Positions 1 to 12,416 of a stretch of DNA of 64,000 nt are shown piece after piece (position 1 is the first letter of the stretch; every line of letters starts with the position of its first letter). The position numbers and the translations under genes are program-made. The stretch spans positions 62,001 through 126,000 of the forward strand of contig NZ_BDAI01000005.1 of the NCBI RefSeq assembly GCF_002091755.1, given 5' to 3'. The notes beneath the pieces are model-generated. The model was given only the letters and a program-made list of their open reading frames with translations, did not search any database and was not told the DNA's origin. Origin of the DNA: Pseudomonas nitroreducens NBRC 12694. GTDB taxonomy: Bacteria > Pseudomonadota > Gammaproteobacteria > Pseudomonadales > Pseudomonadaceae.

Positions 1-133
1 CCTTACCGTCCTTCACCTGCTGGATGAAGTCCGAATAGTTGAGCGTCTGCGGCTCGCTCGGGCTGGAGAAGTTGTTCATCACGGTGACGAGTACCGCCGC
101 GATGATCAGCCACAGAATCAGGTTCTTTGCCAT
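1..133 (-). CDS. ftsH: FtsH membrane protease, N-terminal fragment (cut by window edge)
   Basis: FtsH is the membrane-anchored AAA+ zinc protease that degrades misfolded membrane proteins and short-lived cytosolic regulators. Only the first 44 codons are inside the window. The peptide begins MAKNLILWLIIAAVLVTVM, a single hydrophobic segment following a short basic start, and runs into a periplasmic stretch beginning NNFSSPSEPQTLNYSDF, which is characteristic of FtsH. The gene reads leftwards out of the window. It follows rlmE on the same strand, the usual rlmE-ftsH order in gammaproteobacteria. The 200 bases between the two genes hold no other convincing gene. Confidence 0.88.
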   Translation of the reverse strand, partial: MAKNLILWLIIAAVLVTVMNNFSSPSEPQTLNYSDFIQQVKDGK

Positions 134-334
134 GTCGTTCAATTGACTACCCTCTGAAGCCGGCTCCGCCCTGGAAACCGCTTCTCACGACGGCCAGACT
201 CCTTCCGGCCAAAATTACTACACAACGCCCGCCGCCAGGCAGGCGCCGTCTGTAACCCTTTATGAACCCCGGCTTTCACCGGTACAAGCAAAACCTGCAA
301 GGCATAGACCAGAAGCCTGCCCAATCATTCCAGT

Positions 335-958
335 CTAGGCGCCGCGAAAGCCTCGTGCGAGCAGATACTGCTCCCGTGAACGGTCGCGTGACGACAGCGG
401 CTTGCGCATCTGCACCTTCTCGAAGTTCTCGCGAACCTGCTTGTGGTAAGCGTCGAAACCCTCACCCTGGAAAATCTTGATCAGGAAATCGCCCCCCGGA
501 CGCAGCACACGGGTGCACAGATCCAGGGCCAGCTCGCAGAGGAACATGGCACGAGGCATGTCCACGGCGGGCAATCCACTCATATTGGGGGCCATATCGG
601 AAATCACAAGGTCTACCGGATTTTCTCCGATGGCCTCAAGCAACTGGGCGAAGACTTCGTCCTCGGTGAAGTCCCCCTGGATGAAGGTCACATCCGGGAT
701 GCTGTCCATCGGCAGGATGTCCGAGGCGATCAGGGTGCCCTTATCGCCGATCACTCGGCTGGTGACCTGCGACCAGCCGCCCGGCGCCGCGCCGAGGTCG
801 ACCACGGTCATGCCGGGACGCAGGATGCGATCCTTCTCCTGGATTTCCAACAGCTTGTAGCTGGCACGCGAGCGATAGCCGTCGCGCTGTGCCATCTTCA
901 CGTACGGATCGTCGAAATGTTCTTTCAGCCAGCGATGGCTAGTCTTGGAACGGGCCAC
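335..958 (-). CDS. rlmE: 23S rRNA 2'-O-methyltransferase RlmE (FtsJ/RrmJ)
   Basis: RlmE methylates the 2'-OH of U2552 in the A-loop of 23S rRNA on the 50S subunit, using S-adenosylmethionine. The 207-aa length is normal for the family. The SAM-binding loop DLGAAPGGW lies at residues 54-62, and the K-D-K-E catalytic tetrad can be placed at K35, D121, K161 and E196. It precedes ftsH in the same direction, so heat-shock-linked co-expression as in other gammaproteobacteria is plausible. It diverges from yhbY across an 79-base gap. The identification is secure. Confidence 0.96.
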   Translation of the reverse strand: MARSKTSHRWLKEHFDDPYVKMAQRDGYRSRASYKLLEIQEKDRILRPGMTVVDLGAAPGGWSQVTSRVIGDKGTLIASDILPMDSIPDVTFIQGDFTEDEVFAQLLEAIGENPVDLVISDMAPNMSGLPAVDMPRAMFLCELALDLCTRVLRPGGDFLIKIFQGEGFDAYHKQVRENFEKVQMRKPLSSRDRSREQYLLARGFRGA

Positions 959-1037
959 GTATTACCTCGTCTGAGCGGCATCCCGGTAGTACCGAAACTC
1001 GGGTAGAATATCCGCCTTTTTTACCAGGGGTCAGATT

Positions 1038-1352
1038 ATGGCGCTCTCTCAGGAGCAGAAAAAGCAGTTCAAATCTATCGGGCATCACCTGAAACCGGTA
1101 TTGACCGTTGCTGAAAACGGTCTTTCGGAAGGTGTGATGGCCGAGCTTGAGCGCGCGCTCAACGATCATGAACTGATCAAGGTGCAGTTCCGCATCACTG
1201 AACGCGACGACCGTCGCGCACTGATCGACGAACTTTGCCAGAACGGCAGCTGCGAACTGGTTCAGACCATCGGCAAGATGGCACTGATCTACCGTCGCAA
1301 TCCGAAGCCGAACAAGAACCTGTCGAACATCAGCCGTTTCAGCGGCCTCTGA
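1038..1352 (+). CDS. yhbY: YhbY-family CRM-domain ribosome assembly factor
   Basis: This is a 104-aa single-domain CRM protein. The family binds pre-50S particles and RNA through a positively charged KH-like surface. The sequence MALSQEQKKQFKSIGHHLKP contains the glycine-containing loop region of the CRM fold and is followed by the conserved segment VAENGLSEGVMAELERALN. The basic C-terminal tail (YRRNPKPNKNLSNISR) is typical. It diverges from rlmE, another 50S maturation gene. A TAGAAT element at 1004-1009 is a candidate -10, and the start has AGGGG upstream. Confidence 0.93.
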   Translation: MALSQEQKKQFKSIGHHLKPVLTVAENGLSEGVMAELERALNDHELIKVQFRITERDDRRALIDELCQNGSCELVQTIGKMALIYRRNPKPNKNLSNISRFSGL

Positions 1353-1394
1353 CAGTCAAGACCGGCAACGCGGAGCCGGCAAGGCTCCGCCGCG

Positions 1395-1853
1395 TCAGGC
1401 CCGCTCGTCCCGCCCCGGTACCGGTTGCAGCACCAGCAGCAGACCGAACAGCGCCACCACCAGATAGTTGAACCAGAACCAGCGCTGGGCATCCGGCACG
1501 AATTGGCGCACGACGAAGAAAGTCAGGGTCATCCCCAGCACCGCCAGCAGCAGTTGTCCGCGCACTTCCCGCAGGAAGGCGACGGCGCCACGGGCCTGCC
1601 AGAGCACCAACCCCTGCAGCACTGCACAGAAACCGGCAAAACCCAGCAGCAGCGGCTTCAGCGCGTCAGCGACGGACTCCACCAGCAGCGGCGCCAGGCC
1701 GATCTTGTCCAGCGCCGGCAGCACCACGAACTGAAGCAGCCAAAGGCCGCCGACCCAGAATGTCTGGGCCAGCAGCCAACTGATGGCGCCTGCGTTCAGT
1801 GGTTGCCGATCAGGCGTGGCGGACTTCAACGATCTCGTACTCGACATCGCCAC
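1395..1853 (-). CDS. DUF4149-like integral membrane protein downstream of greA
   Basis: The protein is up to 152 aa with about four hydrophobic segments (around residues 24-46, 66-85, 98-118 and 124-142), a short charged loop between helices 2 and 3, and a basic-acidic tail. It matches the small inner-membrane protein that follows greA in Pseudomonas and resembles the DUF4149/TMEM205-like group. No enzymatic motif is visible. The start is uncertain: the longest form begins with GTG at 1853, or ATG at 1847, inside the end of greA. Such an overlap would couple it to greA translation. Its function is unknown. Confidence 0.7.
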   Translation of the reverse strand: MAMSSTRSLKSATPDRQPLNAGAISWLLAQTFWVGGLWLLQFVVLPALDKIGLAPLLVESVADALKPLLLGFAGFCAVLQGLVLWQARGAVAFLREVRGQLLLAVLGMTLTFFVVRQFVPDAQRWFWFNYLVVALFGLLLVLQPVPGRDERA

Positions 1854-2282
1854 CCGGAGTCTTCACCAGAACGGCATCGCCTTCGGTCTTGCCGATCAGC
1901 GCACGGGCGATCGGCGAGTTGACGGAGATCTTGCTGTTCTTGATGTCCGCCTCGTCGTCACCGACGATCTGGTAGGTCACCGTCTCGTCGGTCTCGACGT
2001 TGGCGATGTCCACGGTAGTACCGAAGATCACCTTGCCACTGTGCGGAATGGTGGTCACGTCGATGATCTGCGCGTTGGACAGCTTGGCCTCGATGTCGCG
2101 GATGCGAGCCTCGGACATGCCCTGCTGCTCACGGGCGGCGTGGTACTCGGCGTTTTCCTTGAGGTCGCCCAGTTCACGCGCTTCGGCGATGGCCTGGGTG
2201 ATCTGCGGACGCAGAACGGTCTTCAGGTATTTCAGTTCTTCTTCCAGGGCGCGAGCGCCCTGGACGGTCATTGGAAATTTGC

Positions 2283-2286
<4 letters not shown>
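1810..2286 (-). CDS. greA: Transcription elongation factor GreA
   Basis: GreA enters the secondary channel of RNA polymerase and stimulates cleavage of backtracked transcripts. The 158-aa protein has the N-terminal coiled-coil (about residues 1-75, with the tip ELGDLKENAEYHAAREQQG, whose acidic residues act in cleavage) and the C-terminal globular domain (about 80-158). Its ATG overlaps the carB stop by four bases (ATGA), so it is translationally coupled to carB. This gives the run carA-lysE-carB-greA. Confidence 0.97.
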
Positions 2287-5504
<3,218 letters not shown>

Positions 5505-5523
5505 GGGACTCTCGTTGCAATAT

Positions 5524-6180
5524 TCAGGAAAGGGTTGCGCTGGCCAGCTTCACGCCAAAGCCGACGAACAGGGCGCCGACGCCGCTCGAAGCGCCGGCAG
5601 CCAGCCGTTGCCGCCGACGGAACCAGGCCGCCAGACGCACACCGGAGAAAATCAGGAAACTCAGGTACAAGGCGCTGATGATCTCGAGGATCGTGCCCAG
5701 TACCAGGAACGACAGGCCGGGATAGGCGTAACCCGGGTCGACGAACTGGATGAAGAAGGAGATGAAGAAGAGGATCGCCTTGGGGTTGGACAGGCTCAGC
5801 AGCAGCGCCTTGCGGAACGGCTGGTTGACGTCCACTTCCTTGGCCGGCGCGGCGGCCGCATCCAGTGGTTGGCGCAGCTTCTGCCAGCCTCCACGGAGCA
5901 TGCCTACCCCTAAGTAGAACAGGTAGGCGGCGCCGACGTACTTCAGGCCCAGGAACAGCATCGGCTCGGCCTTGAGGACCGAGGCGATACCCAGCGCCGA
6001 CAGGAACATCAGGATCGCATCGCCCAGGAACACCGCGCTCGCCGCCCGGTAGCCCGAGGCCACGCCGCGCTGGGCGGCAGTGGCGAGGACGAACAGCGAG
6101 TTCGGCCCCGGCAGCAGGACGATGAACAACGTACCCAGGACGTAGGTCCAGAGGTCGGTGATTCCAAGGGTCGGCATCAT
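5524..6180 (-). CDS. LysE/LeuE-family amino-acid exporter between carA and carB
   Basis: This is a predicted inner-membrane exporter of the LysE/RhtB/LeuE type, 218 aa with about six hydrophobic segments. The N-terminus TYVLGTLFIVLLPGPNSLFV carries the conserved PGPN motif, and SNPKAILFFISFF is the second family signature. The start at 6180 (ATG ATG) is chosen because GAGGGAAAG lies just upstream; the frame stays open further upstream but without a ribosome site. It lies 25 bases downstream of carA and 19 bases upstream of carB, and so interrupts the usual carAB pair. Export of an amino acid such as leucine is inference from the family; the substrate is unknown. Confidence 0.88.
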   Translation of the reverse strand: MMPTLGITDLWTYVLGTLFIVLLPGPNSLFVLATAAQRGVASGYRAASAVFLGDAILMFLSALGIASVLKAEPMLFLGLKYVGAAYLFYLGVGMLRGGWQKLRQPLDAAAAPAKEVDVNQPFRKALLLSLSNPKAILFFISFFIQFVDPGYAYPGLSFLVLGTILEIISALYLSFLIFSGVRLAAWFRRRQRLAAGASSGVGALFVGFGVKLASATLS

Positions 6181-6205
6181 CTTCTTTCCCTCTTCGAGCT
6201 CGGAC

Positions 6206-7342
6206 TCAGCGGCGCTCGGCCATCGCCGCGATGAAGCGGTCGAACAGCGGGGCAACGTCGTGCGGGCCGGGGCTGGCTTCCGGGTGGCCCTGGAAGCTGA
6301 AGGCCACTTTATCGGTACGCTCGACGCCCTGCAGGGTGCCGTCGAACAGCGACTTGTGGGTAGCGCGCAGGTTGGCCGGCATGCTTGCCTCGTCCACGGC
6401 AAAACCGTGGTTCTGGCTGGTGATCATCACCACACCCGAATCCAGGTCCTGCACCGGGTGGTTGGCGCCATGGTGGCCGTGGCCCATCTTCACGGTTTTC
6501 GCGCCGGAAGCCAGGGCCAGCAGTTGGTGCCCCAGGCAGATGCCGAAGATCGGCGTCTCGGTGTCGAGGAACTCGCGGATGGCCTGGATGGCGTAGTCGC
6601 ACGGCTCGGGGTCGCCAGGGCCGTTGGAGAGGAAGATGCCGTCCGGGTTCAGGGCCAGCACTTCGCTCGCCGGGGTCTGCGCCGGCACCACGGTCAGGCG
6701 GCAGCCGCGGGCGACCAGCATGCGCAGGATGTTCAGCTTCACGCCGAAGTCGTAGGCGACCACGTGGTACGGCAGGTCGGCGGCGGCGATTTCCGGGTGG
6801 CTGTCGGTTTCCAGGTTCCAGACGCTGGAGCGCCACTCGTACTTCTCGGTGGAGGACACGACTTTCGCCAGGTCCATGCCCTTCAGGCCCGGGAAGCCGC
6901 GTGCCAGTTCGAGAGCTTTTTCCTCGGTGGCGTCGTCGCCGACCAGGATGCAGCCGTTCTGCGAACCTTTCTCGCGCAGGATGCGGGTCAGGCGGCGGGT
7001 GTCGATGCCAGCGATGGCAACGGTGCCGTTCTCTTTCAGGTAGTCCGGCAGGGACTGCTTGTCGCGCCAACTGCTGGACAGCAGCGGCAGGTCGCGAATG
7101 ATCAGGCCGGCGGCCCAGACCTTGTTCGACTCGGCGTCTTCGGGCGTGGTGCCGGTGTTACCGATGTGCGGGTAGGTCAGGGTGACGATCTGTTGGGCGT
7201 AGGAAGGATCGGTAAGGATTTCCTGGTAGCCGGTCATGGCGGTGTTGAACACCACCTCTCCGACGGTCTGGCCGTCGGCGCCGATGGCTTCACCGCGAAA
7301 AACGCTGCCGTCGGCAAGTGCAAGTATGGCTGGCTTAGTCAA
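6206..7342 (-). CDS. carA: Carbamoyl-phosphate synthase small (glutaminase) subunit, TTG start
   Basis: CarA hydrolyses glutamine and channels ammonia to CarB. The 378-aa protein has an N-terminal CPSase_sm domain (about 1-150) and a class I glutamine amidotransferase domain. The nucleophile cysteine sits in FGICLGHQLLALA, and the His/Glu pair in SFQGHPEASPGPHD. The start is set at TTG (7342-7340), giving MTKPAILALADGSVF, because GGGAGG lies 6-7 bases upstream. Longer in-frame starts have no ribosome site and would add residues unlike the family. A strong hairpin lies in the leader 46 bases upstream. First gene of carA-lysE-carB-greA. Confidence 0.95.
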   Translation of the reverse strand: MTKPAILALADGSVFRGEAIGADGQTVGEVVFNTAMTGYQEILTDPSYAQQIVTLTYPHIGNTGTTPEDAESNKVWAAGLIIRDLPLLSSSWRDKQSLPDYLKENGTVAIAGIDTRRLTRILREKGSQNGCILVGDDATEEKALELARGFPGLKGMDLAKVVSSTEKYEWRSSVWNLETDSHPEIAAADLPYHVVAYDFGVKLNILRMLVARGCRLTVVPAQTPASEVLALNPDGIFLSNGPGDPEPCDYAIQAIREFLDTETPIFGICLGHQLLALASGAKTVKMGHGHHGANHPVQDLDSGVVMITSQNHGFAVDEASMPANLRATHKSLFDGTLQGVERTDKVAFSFQGHPEASPGPHDVAPLFDRFIAAMAERR

Positions 7343-7387
7343 GAAGACCTCCCGTAGTTCAAGCCTGGCTGGGCGTGCGCAGATTGT

Positions 7388-7428
7388 AAAAAAGCGGGAT
7401 GACATCAGAAGAAGTCATCCCGCTTTTT
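7388..7428 (-). terminator. 15-bp hairpin with U-run between dapB and carA (terminator or attenuator)
   Basis: A perfect 15-bp stem (7389-7403 with 7414-7428) with a 10-base loop is followed on the minus strand by six T. This is a textbook intrinsic terminator for dapB. It ends only 46 bases before the carA TTG, so it may also lie inside the carA leader. A TACAAT candidate -10 directly follows the T-run, and a TAAACT element lies upstream near 7478-7483. Which of these starts carA decides between a simple terminator and an attenuator. Confidence 0.8.
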
Positions 7429-7530
7429 ATGTGATTCATGCTGCGCTGCTTTTAGTGGACACACTAAAGCTGTAGTTTACAGAAATGCGACATCATGGTC
7501 CACCTTTTGCACGACGTACGGCCATGCCAC

Positions 7531-8337
7531 TCAGCGAAGGCCAAGTACGTCCTGCATGTCGTACAGGCCGCTGGCCTGCCCTTCCAGCCATTGCGCGGCA
7601 CGCACGGCGCCACGAGCAAAGGTCATGCGGCTCGAGGCCTTGTGGGTGATTTCCACGCGCTCGCCATCCGCGGCGAACAGCACGGTGTGGTCGCCCACCA
7701 CGTCGCCGGCACGTACGGTGGCAAAACCGATGGTCTCGCGCGAACGAGCGCCGGTCTGACCTTCACGACCGTAGACAGCCACCTTCTCGAGATCACGGCC
7801 CAGGGCGTTGGCAACCACTTCCCCCATGCGCAGCGCGGTGCCGGAGGGCGCGTCGACCTTGTGACGGTGATGCGCCTCGAGGATCTCGATATCCACATCG
7901 TCACCCAGCACGCGGGCGGCGGTATCGAGTAGCTTCAGGCAGAGGTTCACGCCCACGCTGTAGTTGGCTGCGAAGACGATCGGGATGTCCTTCGCCGCTT
8001 CGTTCAGCAGCTCCTTCTCGGCCGCGGAAAAGCCCGTGGTGCCGATGACCATGGCCTTGCCGGCCTTGCGGCAGACTTCCAGGTTCTTCAGGGTCACGGT
8101 CGGATGAGTGAAGTCGATCAGCACATCGAACTCGTCGACCACCTTGGCCAGGTCGCCCGACAGCGGCACACCGATACGGCCCAGGCCGGCCAGCTCGCCC
8201 GCGTCGGCGCCCACCAGGGTGCTGTCCGGGCGGTCTACCGCAGCAGTCAGGCCAGCGCTGCCGCCAGTCTGCTGCACGGCCTCGATCAGGGTCTTGCCCA
8301 TGCGCCCGGCGGCGCCCATTACAGCTATACGTCGCAT
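7531..8337 (-). CDS. dapB: 4-hydroxy-tetrahydrodipicolinate reductase
   Basis: DapB reduces 4-hydroxy-tetrahydrodipicolinate with NAD(P)H in the diaminopimelate/lysine pathway, in the cytosol. The 268-aa protein has the N-terminal Rossmann motif VMGAAGRMGKTL, the substrate-binding and catalytic segment EAHHRHKVDAPSGTA (His-His and Lys), and the C-terminal domain that covers the active site. The start at 8337 (MRRIAVMGAAG) is preferred over a longer frame because it places the Rossmann loop correctly and GGAG lies upstream. It is separated from dnaJ by a terminator. Confidence 0.97.
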   Translation of the reverse strand: MRRIAVMGAAGRMGKTLIEAVQQTGGSAGLTAAVDRPDSTLVGADAGELAGLGRIGVPLSGDLAKVVDEFDVLIDFTHPTVTLKNLEVCRKAGKAMVIGTTGFSAAEKELLNEAAKDIPIVFAANYSVGVNLCLKLLDTAARVLGDDVDIEILEAHHRHKVDAPSGTALRMGEVVANALGRDLEKVAVYGREGQTGARSRETIGFATVRAGDVVGDHTVLFAADGERVEITHKASSRMTFARGAVRAAQWLEGQASGLYDMQDVLGLR

Positions 8338-8356
8338 ATAAAACAGCTCCAAGCTA

Positions 8357-8390
8357 AAAAGGCCCCGGGCGATTCGCACCGCCGGGGCCC
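8357..8390 (-). terminator. Intrinsic terminator after dnaJ
   Basis: A GC-rich stem (GGCCCCGGCG pairing with CGCCCGGGGCC, 8362-8390) is followed on the minus strand by TTTTT. It lies directly after the dnaJ stop and separates the grpE-dnaK-dnaJ unit from dapB. Confidence 0.88.
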
Positions 8391-8394
8391 TGTA

Positions 8395-9525
8395 TCACAG
8401 ATCGTCGAAGAAGCGCTTCATGCCCTCGAACCAGCCACTGGCCTTGGGCGAATTGGAGGAGTTGCCCTGCAGGGTGCCACGGAACTCTTCGAGCAGCTCG
8501 CGCTGACGCTTGTCCAGCTGCACTGGCGTCTCCACCACCACGCGACACATCAGGTCGCCGGCACCGCCGCCGCGCACCGGGGCAACGCCCTTACCGCGCA
8601 GACGGAACAGCTTGCCGGTCTGGGTGCCTTCGGGGATCTTCAGCTTCACGCGTCCATCCAGGGTCGGCACTTCCAGCTCGCCACCCAGGGCAGCATCGGC
8701 GAAGCTGATCGGCACTTCGCAGTACAGGTGCTTGCCGTCACGCTGGAAGATGTCGTGCTCACGCACGTTCACCACCACATACAGATCGCCCGCCGGGCCA
8801 CCGTGGGCGCCGGCCTCGCCTTCGCCGGTCAGGCGGATGCGGTCACCGGTATCGACGCCGGCCGGCACTTTCACCGACAGGGTCTTGTGCTCTTCCACAC
8901 GACCCTGGCCGTGGCAGGAGCCACAAGGGTCGGTGATCATCTTGCCGCTGCCATGGCAGCGCGGGCAGGTCTGCTGCACCGAGAAGAAGCCCTGCTGCAT
9001 GCGCACCTGGCCGATACCACCGCAGGTGGTACAGGTGACCGGCGTAGTGCCGGGCTTGGCGCCACTCCCGCTGCAGGTCTTGCAGCCGACCAGGGTCGGA
9101 ACGCGGATGGTCACGGTAGTGCCGCGCACCGCGTCTTCCAGGTCCAAGTCGAGGGTGTAGCGCAGGTCCGCGCCACGGGCCGGGCCGCCGCGAGAGCCGC
9201 CGCGGCCGCCACCACCACCGAAGAAGTCACTGAAGACATCACCGAAGATGTCCGAGAAGCTTGCGCCACCAAAGCCTGCACCGCCGCCACCCATCTGCGG
9301 ATCGACACCGGCATGGCCGTACTGATCGTAGGCCGCACGTTTGCTGGCGTCGGACAGGACCTCGTACGCCTCGTTGGCCTCCTTGAATTTATCCTCGGCC
9401 TCCTTGTCGCCGGGATTGCGGTCCGGGTGGAACTTCATGGCGAGCCGGCGATAGGCCTTCTTCAGGTCCGCTTCGCTGGCGCCGCGCTCGACACCCAGTA
9501 CCTCGTAAAAATCACGTTTGGCCAT
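8395..9525 (-). CDS. dnaJ: Chaperone co-factor DnaJ (Hsp40)
   Basis: DnaJ delivers unfolded clients to DnaK and stimulates its ATPase. The 376-aa protein has the J-domain at 1-70 with HPD in KFHPDRNPGD, a Gly/Phe-rich linker (about 75-115), four CxxCxGxG-type zinc repeats (CKTCSGSG, CTTCGGIG, CPRCHGSG, CGSCHGQG), and the C-terminal client-binding domains. The start at 9525 (MAKRDFYEVLG) fits the family. It follows dnaK after a 122-base gap that contains two GC-rich hairpins without T-runs (9569-9591 and 9599-9625), which may lower dnaJ expression relative to dnaK. Confidence 0.98.
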   Translation of the reverse strand: MAKRDFYEVLGVERGASEADLKKAYRRLAMKFHPDRNPGDKEAEDKFKEANEAYEVLSDASKRAAYDQYGHAGVDPQMGGGGAGFGGASFSDIFGDVFSDFFGGGGGRGGSRGGPARGADLRYTLDLDLEDAVRGTTVTIRVPTLVGCKTCSGSGAKPGTTPVTCTTCGGIGQVRMQQGFFSVQQTCPRCHGSGKMITDPCGSCHGQGRVEEHKTLSVKVPAGVDTGDRIRLTGEGEAGAHGGPAGDLYVVVNVREHDIFQRDGKHLYCEVPISFADAALGGELEVPTLDGRVKLKIPEGTQTGKLFRLRGKGVAPVRGGGAGDLMCRVVVETPVQLDKRQRELLEEFRGTLQGNSSNSPKASGWFEGMKRFFDDL

Positions 9526-9647
9526 AACTTTCCTGCACTCTAAAAACCGTTCCCCCAGACACGCCAACGCGGGAGCAAGCCCCCGCGTGACGTTTCATGC
9601 GCACCGACACGCTGGTCGGTGCGCCGGAGCGGAAGCAAGCACGCGGC

Positions 9648-11564
<1,917 letters not shown>

Positions 11565-11631
11565 AATTCACTCTCCAGAAATTAGATTCCGCGCTGACCC
11601 TGTTGCGGGTCTTTGGCTCGGTTGATTACCC

Positions 11632-11659
11632 AGATGGGGACCGGGTGATGGATTTCAAG
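11632..11659 (-). promoter_or_regulatory. Sigma-32 (heat-shock) promoter for dnaK
   Basis: On the minus strand, CTTGAAA (11659-11653), a 13-base spacer, and CCCCATCT (11639-11632) match the RpoH consensus closely. The TGA in CTTGAAA is the grpE stop codon. Transcription would start about 60 bases upstream of the dnaK ATG. Confidence 0.85.
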
Positions 11660-12218
11660 CCTTCTCGTCGATCGAAGGCGGAGTTTGTTCCGGCGCCTTG
11701 CTGACCACGACCATGGCCGGGCGCAGCAGGCGACCGTTGAGCAGGTAGCCCTTCTGGAACACCTTGACCACACTGCCCGGCTCGAGGCGGATGCTCTCTT
11801 CCATGGCCATTGCCTGGTGGTGCTCGGGGTTGAACGGCTCGCCGTGCGGGTCGACCGGCTCAAGGTTGTAGCGCACCAGCGTGTCGTGGAACATCTTCAG
11901 CGTCAGCTCGATGCCTTCGCGCATCGGCTTGATCGCTTCGTCTTCCGGGTTCGACATCTCCAGCGCCCGCTCGAGGGTATCGACGATCGGCAGCAAGTCG
12001 CCGGCGAATTTCTCCAACGCGAACTTGTGCGCCTTCTCCACGTCCTGCTCGGCACGGCGGCGGACGTTCTGCAGCTCGGCAACAGCGCGCAGGCTCTGGT
12101 CCTTCGCCGCCGCCACCTGTTCTTCCAGCTCCAGCACGCGGGCGTTCAGATCCCCGGTAGCGCCGGCTTCGGGCTGCTCGTTGAACTGGGAATCCTGAGT
12201 CTGTTGTTCGTCAGACAT
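11655..12218 (-). CDS. grpE: Nucleotide exchange factor GrpE
   Basis: GrpE releases ADP from DnaK and acts as a thermosensor through its long paired helices. The 187-aa protein has an acidic disordered N-terminus (1-25), a long helical coiled-coil (about 26-110), and the C-terminal beta domain with the family segment FNPEHHQAMAMEES...PGSVVKVFQKGYLLNGRLLRPAMV (about 130-175). It is the first gene of grpE-dnaK-dnaJ, behind a sigma-32-type promoter. It diverges from recN. Confidence 0.97.
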   Translation of the reverse strand: MSDEQQTQDSQFNEQPEAGATGDLNARVLELEEQVAAAKDQSLRAVAELQNVRRRAEQDVEKAHKFALEKFAGDLLPIVDTLERALEMSNPEDEAIKPMREGIELTLKMFHDTLVRYNLEPVDPHGEPFNPEHHQAMAMEESIRLEPGSVVKVFQKGYLLNGRLLRPAMVVVSKAPEQTPPSIDEKA

Positions 12219-12288
12219 GCCACTCTCCTAAAAAGAAAATAAGCCTTTGAAAACAAGGCGAACCCAATGGTCCGCGGCTCTGGCGTGT

Positions 12289-12318
12289 ATATGGGGCGCT
12301 TTTTTTTTACTTCAAGGG
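12289..12318 (-). promoter_or_regulatory. Sigma-32 (heat-shock) promoter for grpE
   Basis: On the minus strand, CCCTTGAA (12318-12311), a 14-base A-rich spacer and CCCCATAT (12296-12289) match the RpoH promoter consensus. It drives grpE, whose ATG is about 70 bases downstream. Confidence 0.88.
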
Positions 12319-12377
12319 CTTGGACTTCAGGGACCAACCAGCAAGCGACGAGGGAGAATTGCCAGCCGCAAAAAATA

Positions 12378-12393
12378 CTGTATAAATAAACAG
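12378..12393 (+). promoter_or_regulatory. LexA (SOS) box upstream of recN
   Basis: CTGTATAAATAAACAG matches the CTGT-N8-ACAG LexA operator with an AT-rich centre. It ends 23 bases before the recN ATG, overlapping where its promoter must be. This supports SOS induction of recN, as is known in other gammaproteobacteria. Confidence 0.9.
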
Positions 12394-12416
12394 ACATCTT
12401 TGCGGAGCCGCCGCCC

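Noticed and set aside
139..324. 61-codon frame on the minus strand between rlmE and ftsH
   Set aside because: No ribosome site, basic and low-complexity translation, and no match to a family; it is part of the rlmE-ftsH gap.
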